Below the pieces are notes generated by a model. The model did not search any database, was not told the origin of the DNA, and saw only the letters and a program-made list of their open reading frames with translations. A stretch of DNA of 64,000 nt from positions 124,001-188,000 of the forward strand of contig NZ_JBHJHQ010000010.1 in assembly GCF_042219825.1 (NCBI RefSeq). Direction: 5' to 3'. This document shows, piece after piece, positions 8,198 to 17,874 of this stretch (position 1 is its first letter; each line of letters starts with the position of its first letter). A program made the translations under genes and the position numbers. Source of the DNA: JBHJHP01 sp042219825. GTDB lineage: Bacteria; Bacteroidota; Bacteroidia; Bacteroidales; UBA5342.

Positions 8198-11100
8198 ATG
8201 AAAAATTTTCTACGTTTTACAACATTGTTCATCTGTCTGGGATTTATGGCCGAGGGAACCTCGAGTGCTCAGGGACCCATCACACCTACAGACGGATTTA
8301 TAGGTAAGAGCGAAATGGCTGTTATTTGGGAAAACAGCGGGTACAATAACAATGGTAAAGGCATTACATTCACGCACAGTGCGTACCGCCTGAAAGATGA
8401 CTACGAGCTGATTAGTGATGTTAATCTGCGCCTTAATGAAGGGGACACCTCTAATGTGATGGATAACCTGGGGAACGCCATTATCACCGGTACGGAAGGT
8501 GATTTTGATGGTGACGGCGATATTGAGTATATCGTGTTCAGTCACGGTGAAGGCGATACCATTCACTATGCACTGCCCGGTCTTACAGGTCTTAAGTACG
8601 ACACCGTAGTTACCGGTACATTGAACGAGGGACCGGTGAGTAATCTGGGTGATGATTTTAAAAATCATATCTACACCTCATCCGGTGATCTGGATGGTGA
8701 TGGCAAAGCAGAGTTTGTGATCACCTATGCTGATAAGGATAATAACATCGTCAATTCTGTCTATACAATTAATGCCATGTATGAACCGGAATTACTGCTC
8801 ACATTTTCGGATGAAAAGCTCAGCATGAACATGAATTCCGAAATGCTCAGCAGCAAACTGGCAGATCTGAATATGGATGGGAACTCCGAATTGCTTTCCC
8901 TGTTTTATTCAGAAGATCCCAGGCCCGGATTATATCTGAAGATTTACTCATTCATGGCTGATCCCGATCTGATGGTAACGCCCCATGCCCGGCAGCTACT
9001 GGATACGGCTGTTACAAAAAACTATGTCGACAACGAGATCGATATGACAGTGGATGTCACTTCAGGTGACTTCGACGGCGATTCCATTCAGGAGGTGGCT
9101 GCAGGCCTTTCTGTTTACAATGAACCAGGCGCATTGTATGTGTTTCCTGCCAAGGTGGGTGATGATCCGGAAACAGATTTCGATGATCCGTTTGAGGTCA
9201 TCATGTACGATGTAAAAAATATGTTTTACATGGAACAAAACTGGAATGGTATGAAACTGAATATGGTTTCCGGTGATTTAAGCGGTAACGGGAAAGATGA
9301 AATTGTAACCACCGGAACCGAATGCCAGATTCTGCATCTTGACAATGACACTTCACTGATGTTCACCACCACTTATCTGGATTATATCTGGGGAAATGTA
9401 GCCAGATACGTGAACATTGCAGAGATCAATAACAATACAGCCGATGGAAAAGAAATCGTATTACTGCACGATATTTCCAGCGATTTTGTGTTGTCAGTCT
9501 ACAAGGTGGATGAAAATAACAATCCGACCATGATCGTGGAACACTATCTGAACCTGTGGGGTAAAAATCCTGGATCAGCCTACCTGGCAGTGGGAGATTT
9601 CGATGGGGACATGTTCCGGATCGGTCCGGGTAAAAAATATACCAAAACAGATGTGGTTCAGCCTTTGGTGATCCTTAATGCACCGCCCACCCATTTCGAT
9701 ATGTTCGATGAAATACCGTACGATGTGAACAATTGTCACGAAGGAGATGGCTGTGAAAGTTATGCCAATTACACGACCTCCTCATCCACCGAAGTGGCTG
9801 TAAGCACCACAGTGCAACAAAGTTGGGCTGTCAGTGCCAAAGCAAAAGCCGGAGGCAAAATTTTTGGCGCCGGAGTAGAAGGTTATGTGGAAGGCAAATA
9901 CGGTAAGCATTTTGAGAAAACTACAGGAAGTTCACAGACGGTAATGATCACACAGTCCGTTACGGCTACCTACGATGACCAGATCTATGCCACCGTATGT
10001 GATTACGAAATATGGGAATATGTGGTTTACAATGTGCAGAATAAACCCACCGGCAATATCATTACACTGAAACCAAAACTGACAGAAAACCGTTGGTTCC
10101 CGAGTAAGGAACAGAGCGCATCCGGATACATCCCCAAACACGAAGTGGGCAACATCCTGTCCTACACACCATATAAAGATCTGATCAATCCCGACGGTGA
10201 AGACAAAGTACGCGGTTCATACGGAAGTGACAGTTATGATCTTGACGGCAACACCGATGTCACCTTTTCTGTGAACCTGAGTAACACCTTCAACGATGAA
10301 GTAGTCGAAGAACGCGAGGTGGGTGTGGAAGTCGGAGGCAGCATCAGTAACTGGGGTATTGAGCTAAGTGGTACAGCCAGTTATGATCGCAATGATCTGA
10401 GCACGCATTCGGTATCTGTGGGAAAGGCCCTGGACATTACTGTCCATCTTGGTGGCGTGAACCGTTCCATCGGTGAAACCGGTTATAATGTAACACCATA
10501 TATTTACTGGTCTAAAAATGGTGCGCTTGTTGTTGACTATGCAGCACGCCCCATCATGCCCGAACCGGGAGGAACAGATACCTGGTGGAGCTCCAACTAC
10601 GACATTCCTGATCCTGCATTCATATTGCCATGGCGCCTTGATCCTGAAAAAGGACTTAAGCTTGAAGATGAAACCAAACGCACACGGACTAAATCCATTA
10701 CCTTCTCTCCGTCTGACCCGAAAGCCGGTGATGTAATTACCGTAAAAGCAGTTATCAACGATTTCAGTCCGTATCCTACTGCTGGAAAAATTCCGGTGAG
10801 CTTTTATGTGGGTGATCCGATGAATGGCGGTCAGCTGATTAAAGATATCAACGGAGAATCGCTGTTTTACACTGACGATCTTATCACTGAGCAATCCTTT
10901 AAAACAGTCAGCATGAAATGGAAAGTGCCGGCCGGACTGGCATCATTCCCACGCATTTATGCCTACATCGATCCGCAGAATGTACTGACCGAGGTTCATG
11001 AAGAGAACAACATCGGTTGGGCCATCCTCGGAAAATCGGAAGAAGGCGGTTCTACTCCGGTTCAGGATCTGCAATATGAGACAGGGATGCGCACAGTCAT

Positions 11101-11341
11101 CTATCCGAATCCGTTCAGCAATACCGTTGCATTGAACTACAGTCTGGACAGATCGTCGGATGTCCGGGTCAGCATATACGATTTACAGGGACAAATGGTC
11201 TATACAACTACAAAATCAGCAGTGGTTGCAGGTGATCATGATTTACAGTTACCACTGAATGACCTGAGTGCAGGCATGTACCTTTACAAGGTTAAAACAG
11301 CGGAATTCACCGAGACCGGCAGATTAGTTAAAACGGAATAA
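8198..11341 (+). CDS. Type IX-secreted FG-GAP repeat protein with glycine-rich, possibly pore-forming central domain
   Basis: This 1047-residue protein starts with a signal peptide (1-24, ending SSAQG). Residues 95-480 contain repeated calcium-binding FG-GAP/VCBS motifs such as GDFDGDGDIEY and GDLDGDGKAEF, pointing to a beta-propeller. Residues about 515-800 are Ser/Thr/Val/Gly-rich with alternating strands (WAVSAKAKAGGKIFGAGVEG, then VGVEVGGSISNWGIELSG), which recalls aerolysin/ETX-type beta-pore proteins. Residues 830-940 resemble a CARDB adhesion domain. The C-terminal 80 residues, from VIYPNPF at 966, form a type A sorting signal for type IX secretion. It is probably displayed on or released from the cell surface. 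The pore-forming idea is inference by eye. Confidence 0.85.
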   Translation: MKNFLRFTTLFICLGFMAEGTSSAQGPITPTDGFIGKSEMAVIWENSGYNNNGKGITFTHSAYRLKDDYELISDVNLRLNEGDTSNVMDNLGNAIITGTEGDFDGDGDIEYIVFSHGEGDTIHYALPGLTGLKYDTVVTGTLNEGPVSNLGDDFKNHIYTSSGDLDGDGKAEFVITYADKDNNIVNSVYTINAMYEPELLLTFSDEKLSMNMNSEMLSSKLADLNMDGNSELLSLFYSEDPRPGLYLKIYSFMADPDLMVTPHARQLLDTAVTKNYVDNEIDMTVDVTSGDFDGDSIQEVAAGLSVYNEPGALYVFPAKVGDDPETDFDDPFEVIMYDVKNMFYMEQNWNGMKLNMVSGDLSGNGKDEIVTTGTECQILHLDNDTSLMFTTTYLDYIWGNVARYVNIAEINNNTADGKEIVLLHDISSDFVLSVYKVDENNNPTMIVEHYLNLWGKNPGSAYLAVGDFDGDMFRIGPGKKYTKTDVVQPLVILNAPPTHFDMFDEIPYDVNNCHEGDGCESYANYTTSSSTEVAVSTTVQQSWAVSAKAKAGGKIFGAGVEGYVEGKYGKHFEKTTGSSQTVMITQSVTATYDDQIYATVCDYEIWEYVVYNVQNKPTGNIITLKPKLTENRWFPSKEQSASGYIPKHEVGNILSYTPYKDLINPDGEDKVRGSYGSDSYDLDGNTDVTFSVNLSNTFNDEVVEEREVGVEVGGSISNWGIELSGTASYDRNDLSTHSVSVGKALDITVHLGGVNRSIGETGYNVTPYIYWSKNGALVVDYAARPIMPEPGGTDTWWSSNYDIPDPAFILPWRLDPEKGLKLEDETKRTRTKSITFSPSDPKAGDVITVKAVINDFSPYPTAGKIPVSFYVGDPMNGGQLIKDINGESLFYTDDLITEQSFKTVSMKWKVPAGLASFPRIYAYIDPQNVLTEVHEENNIGWAILGKSEEGGSTPVQDLQYETGMRTVIYPNPFSNTVALNYSLDRSSDVRVSIYDLQGQMVYTTTKSAVVAGDHDLQLPLNDLSAGMYLYKVKTAEFTETGRLVKTE

Positions 11342-11743
11342 CACATCATCCTGACAATCTGTATACAAGCTAAGGGTCCCTTACATCTCCCCTGAACGCA
11401 GGGGAGATGTATTCTGATGGTTAAGAAAAATAACGGATAACTTTTACGTCATTGCGATCCTCTGCAGTAAAGCCTAACAATGACTGCGGTAAAACTGCTG
11501 CTTACGGGCCGGATTAACGACCTTATTCAGGGTGCTCCGTCAGGAGGGTTGCAATGGCGTTTTAAAAAAGTTTTTTTCAATTTAAAATGAAAATAATCCC
11601 TGTGTATTGCGTCCCCAAAGGGACTTCAATGTGTTCTGTTCGACATCAGTTTACCGATATTACATCCCTCCGGGATGGCCAATTTAAAAGAAAATCTCCG
11701 GCAAAGAGTAAGAGATCAAAATCAAATTTCATCATTTCATGCA
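11342..11743. other. Intergenic region with hairpin and degenerate palindromic repeats
   Basis: It holds a perfect 11-bp hairpin at 11383-11410 (ACATCTCCCCT/AGGGGAGATGT), which may end the preceding transcript although no T-run follows. A degenerate inverted pair at about 11447-11461 and 11541-11559 is of the CATTGCGA...GCAATG type. A repeat at about 11610-11692 has two short palindromes (TCCCCAAAGGGA and CATCCCTCCGGGATG) of a kind frequent between Bacteroidota genes. The ATG at 11675 lies inside this last repeat, which argues against its use as a start. Confidence 0.6.
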
Positions 11744-13744
11744 GTGAAACTTAAATTTCTCATATCAACTTTCCTATTTGCCTTGTGGAGCTTTACCACA
11801 TCTACCCAAACCGTGGTATGCTCTGTCAATGGGGGAATCTACGCCGAACCGGTAAGCGTCAGTCTGACTTCCACCGATCCGGGAGGAACCATTTATTATA
11901 CCACAGACGGATCAAAACCCGATGAAACAGACAAACTTTACACCTCGCCTTTAACTATTGACAGTACTGTAATTTTGAAGTCTGTTACAGTAAGTACCGA
12001 AGGAATGCATTCTTCAGTTACAACCAACTCCTATCTGTTTACCGGCAGGCACCATACGATTCCGATCCTTTCTCTTTCTGCTGATCCGGAAGATCTGTTC
12101 GGCGATTCCACCGGAATTTATGTGGTCGGCAAAAACGGCATCACGGGGTATTGCAATAACCAGATCAAACGAAATTTTTGTCAGGATTGGGAAAGGGCGG
12201 CGTTCTTTGAATATTTTGCACCGGATGGCTCTCTTCCGTATAAAGCCAATGCAGGCCTGAAAATCCACGGCAACTGCAGCCGGAACTTTCCGCAAAAATC
12301 CTTTGCGCTGTATGCCCGTAAAAAATACGGCGATAAGAATTTTAAATATCCGTTCTTTACATCCAAAACCATTGGAAAATTTGAAGCATTCATTTTACGA
12401 AACTCAGGCAATGATAACGGACATTCCATGATGCGCGATGGTCTGATGAGCCGTCTCATAGAAGATGATTCGGGTGTTGATTACCAGGCTTACGAACCCG
12501 TGACCGTCTATCTGAACGGAGCATACTGGGGTCTGTACAACATGCGGGAGAAGCTTAACGAGCACTATACGGCTGAAAATCACGGTACAGATCCGGATAA
12601 CATCGACATGCTGGAAAATCTGGATGAAGTGAAACATGGTGATACCATCAACATTACTCAACTGATCGGTCTGGTTAAATCATCTGACCTAAATGATTCC
12701 CTGAACTGGCAAAACCTAGAGCAGCAAATGGATGTGGATGAGTTTATCAGGTACATGGTGGCGGAGATCTATAGTGGAAACACCGACTGGCCCGTCAACA
12801 ATGTACGCTACTGGCGGGAACGTTCTTCGGATGGCCGGTGGCGCTGGATTTTGTACGATACCGACTTCGGCTTTGCCTTCCGTCCGGGCGGCGAAGGCAA
12901 CAACCTGTTTACAAAACTTCAGTCCATATATGATGATCCGGATATCAATACGTCCAACACCGTTTTGCTGTTTATGAAGCTGATGAAGATCCGGACATTC
13001 CGGGAACAGTTCACCGACCGTCTCTTTTATGAACTGAATACCCGGTTTTCTGCATCACATGTGCAATCTGTGATCACAGCCACAGCAGCATCAATTGCGG
13101 ATGAAATGCAATGGCATGCCGGTCGTTGGAACATGGATTATGCAACCTGGGAAAACGATATTAACCGCATGAATTATTTTGCTGAAAAAAGGGCAGACTT
13201 CGTCACACAACAGTACCGTGAATTTATGGCAGACTACCAACTCTTTGAATTAGCTTTAAAAAATGATTCTCTTCATCCTCTCGCGCTTTATATCAATGGG
13301 AAACCATTCAGCGGAAATACATTTGAAGGACTTTATGAAATGGGATCTGAAGTGAAGCTTACAATTGATTCTGCGTTGGCGGATACCTTCGATCACTGGG
13401 AAATTAACGGAGTGTATTACAGCAATACCCTGACCCTGAAACTGAAGGTCACCAGGAACATGATTATACAACCGGCTTTAAAAGCAACAAGCACCAATAC
13501 AATCCAACCCGGAACTGAAAATGTATGCCTCTACCCTAATCCGGCACAAAATGCGTTGAATATCCAGGCACCCGAACGGATTCTTTCAGTCACGCTGACT
13601 AAGCTGAATGGCAAACAGGTCCGTGTTTTTGATCTCAGTCAAACCAATACAATTAATCTTGATAATCTGGATACGGGAATGTACCTGGCACATATTAAAT
13701 TTTTCAGTGGAAAAACCACTACGAGGATATTACTTAAGAATTAG
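11744..13744 (+). CDS. Type IX-secreted CotH-family protein
   Basis: The preferred start is GTG 11744, because it puts a clean signal peptide (VKLKFLISTFLFALWS) at the N-terminus. The ATG at 11675 would add 23 hydrophilic residues encoded by a repeat. After the signal comes a chitobiase C-terminal-like domain (YYTTDGSKPDE). A CotH kinase-like domain of about 400 residues follows, with GLKIHGNCSRNFPQKSFALY, YLNGAYWGLYNMREKLNEHY and WRWILYDTDFGFAF, the last carrying the conserved DTD-type acidic motif. The C-terminal 73 residues, from CLYPNPAQ, are a type IX sorting domain. CotH proteins phosphorylate spore-coat proteins in Bacillus; secreted Bacteroidota members have no known substrate. Confidence 0.87.
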   Translation: MKLKFLISTFLFALWSFTTSTQTVVCSVNGGIYAEPVSVSLTSTDPGGTIYYTTDGSKPDETDKLYTSPLTIDSTVILKSVTVSTEGMHSSVTTNSYLFTGRHHTIPILSLSADPEDLFGDSTGIYVVGKNGITGYCNNQIKRNFCQDWERAAFFEYFAPDGSLPYKANAGLKIHGNCSRNFPQKSFALYARKKYGDKNFKYPFFTSKTIGKFEAFILRNSGNDNGHSMMRDGLMSRLIEDDSGVDYQAYEPVTVYLNGAYWGLYNMREKLNEHYTAENHGTDPDNIDMLENLDEVKHGDTINITQLIGLVKSSDLNDSLNWQNLEQQMDVDEFIRYMVAEIYSGNTDWPVNNVRYWRERSSDGRWRWILYDTDFGFAFRPGGEGNNLFTKLQSIYDDPDINTSNTVLLFMKLMKIRTFREQFTDRLFYELNTRFSASHVQSVITATAASIADEMQWHAGRWNMDYATWENDINRMNYFAEKRADFVTQQYREFMADYQLFELALKNDSLHPLALYINGKPFSGNTFEGLYEMGSEVKLTIDSALADTFDHWEINGVYYSNTLTLKLKVTRNMIIQPALKATSTNTIQPGTENVCLYPNPAQNALNIQAPERILSVTLTKLNGKQVRVFDLSQTNTINLDNLDTGMYLAHIKFFSGKTTTRILLKN

Positions 13745-13858
13745 AACTGATCCCTGGTTGTTACAAGGGTGCTTTATTCAGAATTTATAATTCCGTTTAT
13801 TTGAACCTACATTAAGAATTCAGACCTACGCCTACTACTCTTCGATTCCTTAAAGGGA

Positions 13859-14645
13859 AGACTGAACTTGCAGGTTTGACAAAAGCCAGGGTGGGTCATG
13901 AAACATTAATTTCAACATCCTTCAAAAAGCCGACAAGAACGATCTTCTATATATTAACTGCAATGCGCGGCTTCGGATTTACATGACTTATAAACCCATG
14001 GCTGCGCCATGGGCTGAATTGCTGTTTGCCCTTCAGGCAAATTATTTCCCGCGTCCCAATAAAAATCACATGTCAAGGCACCCTCCATGAACATGACCGA
14101 AGAGAGTGTTTAGGGAGGGTAGTAAATACGAAGCTTGCAGGTTTGAAAAGATCCAGGGAGGGTCATAGATTTTATTTGACTCACCCCAGTCCACATTACC
14201 TCTCCGTCAATCGCAAGAAAACCCTCTCTATCACTGCGCTCCACTACGTGACAACGAGGGACAGATTAGACAAGCAAATTTAATTCAATCGCGTCCCAAT
14301 AAAAATCACATGTCAAGGCACCTTCCCTGGGCGCGATTGAAAATCGGTTTTAGGGAGGGCAGTAAATTCGAGGCTTGCAGGTTTGAATGAAACCAGGGAG
14401 GGTCATGAATTTTATTTGACTCACCCCAGTCCACATTACCTCTTCGTCAATCGCAAGACAACCCTCTCTATCACTGCACTCCATTTCGTGACAACGAGGG
14501 ACAGCAAAGACAAGTAAATTTGATTCAATCGCGTCCCAATAAAAATCACATGTCAAGGCACCCTCCATGGTACTGACCGAAGCGTCAGTATTAGGGAGGG
14601 AAGTAAACATGAAACTTGCAGGTTTGATATATCCTTGGGAGGGTC
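13859..14645. repeat. Mosaic palindromic repeat cluster 2
   Basis: This is the same family and orientation as the cluster at 6810-8057, but more diverged. There is a partial tail ending at 13898, a head-2 copy with the CCCATGGCTGCGCCATGGG stem followed by a tail (14051-14165), then two head-1 plus tail copies (tails 14291-14405 and 14531-14645, period 240). The rest of 13745-14816 holds a short degenerate remnant after 14645 and no gene. Confidence 0.83.
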
Positions 14646-14816
14646 ATGAAGCAATCAGGTAAGGTCATGAATTCTATTCAACTCACTCTGGATTGCCATT
14701 GCGACTTCCTCCTGTACTCTCGCTAAAACCCTCAATAACGTTTTTTAAACTTTAAAAAATTTCAAAGCCATTAAAAAATACGTATTTTTACAACCAATCA
14801 TTTTAAACCTCAGATT

Positions 14817-15287
14817 ATGTCAGTTAATAAAGTTATTCTTGTAGGAAACGTGGGTAAAGACCCTGATATCAGATACATCGATCAGGACCTTGCTGTTGCA
14901 TCATTTTCACTGGCTACTACCGAACGCGGTTTTACAAGGAGAGACGGTACACAGGTACCTGATTCCACCGAATGGCACAATATTGTAGCCTGGCGTGGAC
15001 TGGCAAAGCTGGCGGAAAGCTATATTGTTAAAGGAACCCAACTTTACATAGAAGGTAAATTACGTACCCGTTCGTATGACGATCAGAACGGTGTAAAGAA
15101 ATATACGACTGAGATTGTAGCAGATACCATTCAGCTTCTGGGTCGTAAGGCTGATAATCCTGCCACAGACTCAGGATCAACATCTGCACCGGCACAGGCC
15201 AAACAGACAGCCGGAAATTCTTCTCAGCAGGAAAATTCCCAGCCTTTCGAGGCAGACGATTCCTCTGAAGATGATTTGCCCTTTTAA
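14817..15287 (+). CDS. ssb: Single-stranded DNA-binding protein
   Basis: This 156-residue protein has an OB fold at residues 1-110 (VNKVILVGNVGKDPDIRY, EWHNIVAWRGLAKLAESYI, KGTQLYIEGKLRTRSY). A flexible Gln/Ser-rich linker leads to the acidic tip DDLPF, which binds partner repair proteins. It coats single-stranded DNA during replication and repair. It lies directly upstream of gldE, an arrangement common in Bacteroidota. A 7-bp stem overlapping the stop codon (15277-15299) may mark a weak attenuator before gldE. Confidence 0.97.
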   Translation: MSVNKVILVGNVGKDPDIRYIDQDLAVASFSLATTERGFTRRDGTQVPDSTEWHNIVAWRGLAKLAESYIVKGTQLYIEGKLRTRSYDDQNGVKKYTTEIVADTIQLLGRKADNPATDSGSTSAPAQAKQTAGNSSQQENSQPFEADDSSEDDLPF

Positions 15288-15324
15288 TGTTTAAGGGCAT
15301 ATGTTGAATTTAAATTGATAACCG

Positions 15325-16680
15325 TTGGAACCAGACCCTTTTAGTTGCCATTCAATTTTACTACTTACGGGAACCATTCATCTGCACCCGCTGACAGTCA
15401 GCGCTGTTATTAGTCTTTTGCTATCCATTGTTCTTCTTGGCATGTCAGCACTCATTTCGGGTTCTGAAGTAGCTTTTTTTTCACTTGAACCAAGAGATAT
15501 TGAAAAGCTGAGAGTAACTGATACAGATTCAAAGAACAGGCAGATTCTTGATTTTCTGAAACTGCAGGACCGATTGCTGGCAACCATACTTATCGCCAAT
15601 AATTTTATAAACGTAGGCATCGTTATTCTGCTCTCCTACTTTAGCAACAGAGTGTTCGATTTTTCATCGGCACCCATCCTTGGATTTATACTCGAGGTAG
15701 TGGTCATCACCTTTTTACTGTTATTGTTTGGAGAGATTATGCCCAAAATCTACGCCACCAAACATGGCATGAAGATGGCAAGGTTTATGGCTCTTCCTCT
15801 CAGGTATACCGAAAAAGGATTCGGCCCTTTTGTCTCCTTTCTGGTAAATTCAACAAATTTTGTCAATAAACGCATGGCGCGTAAGTCAGGAAATATCTCT
15901 ATGGATGATCTGTCTTCTGTTCTTGAGCTTACCTCTGAAGAACTGACGGAAGATAAGGAAATGCTGGAAGGCATAATAAAATTCGGGAATATATCGGTAG
16001 AAGAAATCATGACTTCCCGGATCGATATGATTGATCTGGATATAAAAAGCAACTATAATAAGGTACTGGCAGTAATTGTGGAATCAGGTTTCTCCCGTAT
16101 TCCGGTATATCATAATTCTCCGGATAAAATAAAGGGGATCCTATACATCAAGGACCTGCTGCCTCACTTAAGTAAAAATGAAAATTTCCGTTGGCAGTCA
16201 CTGATCCGGGCGCCCTATTTTGTTCCGGAAACCAAAAAAATAAACGATTTGCTGGAGGAATTTCAGACCAATAAAATACACATGGCCATCGTTATTGATG
16301 AATACGGTGGTACTTCCGGACTGGTAACACTGGAAGATATTCTGGAAGAGATAGTGGGTGAGATCAGTGACGAATACGATGAAGATGAAACATCATTCAC
16401 CCAGGAAAGTGACGGGTCGTATATTTTTGAAGCTAAAACACTGCTGAATGATTTCTTTAAGATTACAGGTGTCGATGAAAGTTATTTTGAAGATGTTCGT
16501 GGTGAAGCCGATACGCTGGCGGGTCTGATCCTGGAAGTAAGAGGTGAGATCCCTGATAAAAATGAAGAAATAAGTATTGCACACTGCAGGTTTAAAATAT
16601 TGTCAGCTGATGACAGGAGAATCAAAAAAATCAGGGTCTATATTGAACTGGAGGAAGAGGATGAAAAGAACGAAGATTAG
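15325..16680 (+). CDS. gldE: Gliding motility-associated CBS-domain membrane protein GldE
   Basis: This 451-residue protein has a CNNM/DUF21 transmembrane region (about 25-195, containing SALISGSEVAFFSLEPRD), a CBS-domain pair (about 210-335, including EIMTSRIDMIDLD and IVIDEYGGTSGLVTLEDILE), and a C-terminal CorC/HlyC transporter-associated domain (about 350-440). TTG 15325 is the first start after an in-frame stop at 15319. GldE supports assembly or stability of the gliding/type IX machinery, notably in partnership with GldD. Its gene overlaps gldD by 20 bases. Confidence 0.9.
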   Translation: MEPDPFSCHSILLLTGTIHLHPLTVSAVISLLLSIVLLGMSALISGSEVAFFSLEPRDIEKLRVTDTDSKNRQILDFLKLQDRLLATILIANNFINVGIVILLSYFSNRVFDFSSAPILGFILEVVVITFLLLLFGEIMPKIYATKHGMKMARFMALPLRYTEKGFGPFVSFLVNSTNFVNKRMARKSGNISMDDLSSVLELTSEELTEDKEMLEGIIKFGNISVEEIMTSRIDMIDLDIKSNYNKVLAVIVESGFSRIPVYHNSPDKIKGILYIKDLLPHLSKNENFRWQSLIRAPYFVPETKKINDLLEEFQTNKIHMAIVIDEYGGTSGLVTLEDILEEIVGEISDEYDEDETSFTQESDGSYIFEAKTLLNDFFKITGVDESYFEDVRGEADTLAGLILEVRGEIPDKNEEISIAHCRFKILSADDRRIKKIRVYIELEEEDEKNED

Positions 16681-17242
16681 TATTTTTATTCTTTTACTTT
16701 TGACAGTAATGGCGTCCTGCAAGGATAATCCTGTTCCACGTCAAAGGGGGATTCTTAGGATCGATGTTCCTTCGGATCATGTGTACAAGGAAACTACAGT
16801 TCCTACGCTCTTTTCATTTGAATCATCGGATTATGCATCAGTCACTGATCCTAAAAAGAAAGGATCCGGTACATGGCTCAACATCAATTATCCGGAGTGG
16901 AAAGGACGAATCTATCTGACTTATTTTACTTTGAATGATACCAGCCTGCAACCTCTGACCGAGGATGCAAGGCGTTTTGCGTACAAGCATGCTGTATTAG
17001 CTACATCCATTGATGAATCAGTTTTTGGATTCGCCGATAAAAATGTATACGGCATGTTGTACGATATCGGGGGAAATGCCGCATCAGCAGTGCAGTTTTT
17101 TGCTACCGACAGTACCAATAATTTTTTACTGGGCTCACTCTATTTTAATGCGGTACCGGACCGCGACAGTCTGAATCCTGTCATAAATTACGTGAGACAG
17201 GACGTGCTTCATCTGATAGAAACCCTTAACTGGGAAAACTGA
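16661..17242 (+). CDS. gldD: Gliding motility lipoprotein GldD
   Basis: This 194-residue protein is placed at ATG 16661 because that start gives a lipoprotein signal (MKRTKISIFILLLLTVMASC) with a GAGGAAGAGG purine run just before it. The longer in-frame extension would overlap gldE further and hide the signal. The mature protein begins at Cys20 and has the GldD features RGILRIDVP and NINYPEWKGRIYLTY. It is an outer-membrane or periplasmic lipoprotein needed for gliding and type IX secretion in Flavobacterium. The stop overlaps the next start by one base. Confidence 0.9.
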   Translation: MKRTKISIFILLLLTVMASCKDNPVPRQRGILRIDVPSDHVYKETTVPTLFSFESSDYASVTDPKKKGSGTWLNINYPEWKGRIYLTYFTLNDTSLQPLTEDARRFAYKHAVLATSIDESVFGFADKNVYGMLYDIGGNAASAVQFFATDSTNNFLLGSLYFNAVPDRDSLNPVINYVRQDVLHLIETLNWEN

Positions 17243-17874
17243 TGGCTCTTTGTTTCAAACATAAGGACGACCATATAAATCTGACGCTCTGGAAGATAGA
17301 AGAGCCGGTCCAGTATTTTCTGGAACGGATTATTCTTTTCCCAAGTGAAGTTGAACTGTTCCTTAGTCTGCAAAGTGACAGAAGGAAGCTAGAGTATGCT
17401 GCTGCGCGCTTTTTACTTCGTGTGATGACTGGCAAAAGGGAGCCACTGCTTTATGAAGAGTCTGGCCGGCCTGTTTTAAATACAGGAAATCAAATCAGTA
17501 TTTCTCACTGCGAAGGGTATATTGCAGTTATGCTGACCGAAGAAGGACAGCCCGGTATGGATGTGGAAATGATATCTCCGCGTGCCGGAAGGGTAAAATC
17601 GAAATTCCTGAGCATAAAAGAACTGGAACTGGCAGGAAACGACGATAAGTTGCTGACTCTCTTATGGAGTGCCAAAGAAGCACTGTTTAAAATGTGTATC
17701 CGACAAGGCATCAACTTTAAAACTAACCTTTCTATTGAATCGGAAAACATCACGGATTCAGGCACGTTAAAAACTGCCATTAAAAAAGAAGATCAGGAAG
17801 CAGACATTGCTCTGTCCTATAAAATATTTGAAGATATCGTACTGGTTTGGGGAGTTAATAATAATGATATTTGA
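17242..17874 (+). CDS. 4'-phosphopantetheinyl transferase superfamily protein
   Basis: This 210-residue protein contains the transferase signature GMDVEMISPRAGR and, about 45 residues later, WSAKEALFKM, the magnesium and CoA binding motifs. It transfers phosphopantetheine from CoA to carrier proteins. It is Sfp/HetI-like in length rather than the short AcpS type. ATG overlaps the gldD stop and the 3' end overlaps the next gene by 11 bases, so it is translated in one operon with gldE/gldD and the GGGP synthase homologue. No carrier protein gene is in the window. Confidence 0.88.
   Translation: MALCFKHKDDHINLTLWKIEEPVQYFLERIILFPSEVELFLSLQSDRRKLEYAAARFLLRVMTGKREPLLYEESGRPVLNTGNQISISHCEGYIAVMLTEEGQPGMDVEMISPRAGRVKSKFLSIKELELAGNDDKLLTLLWSAKEALFKMCIRQGINFKTNLSIESENITDSGTLKTAIKKEDQEADIALSYKIFEDIVLVWGVNNNDI

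Noticed and set aside
11675..11743. ATG 11675 as the CotH-gene start
   Set aside because: It lies in a palindromic intergenic repeat and would bury the signal peptide behind 23 hydrophilic residues.
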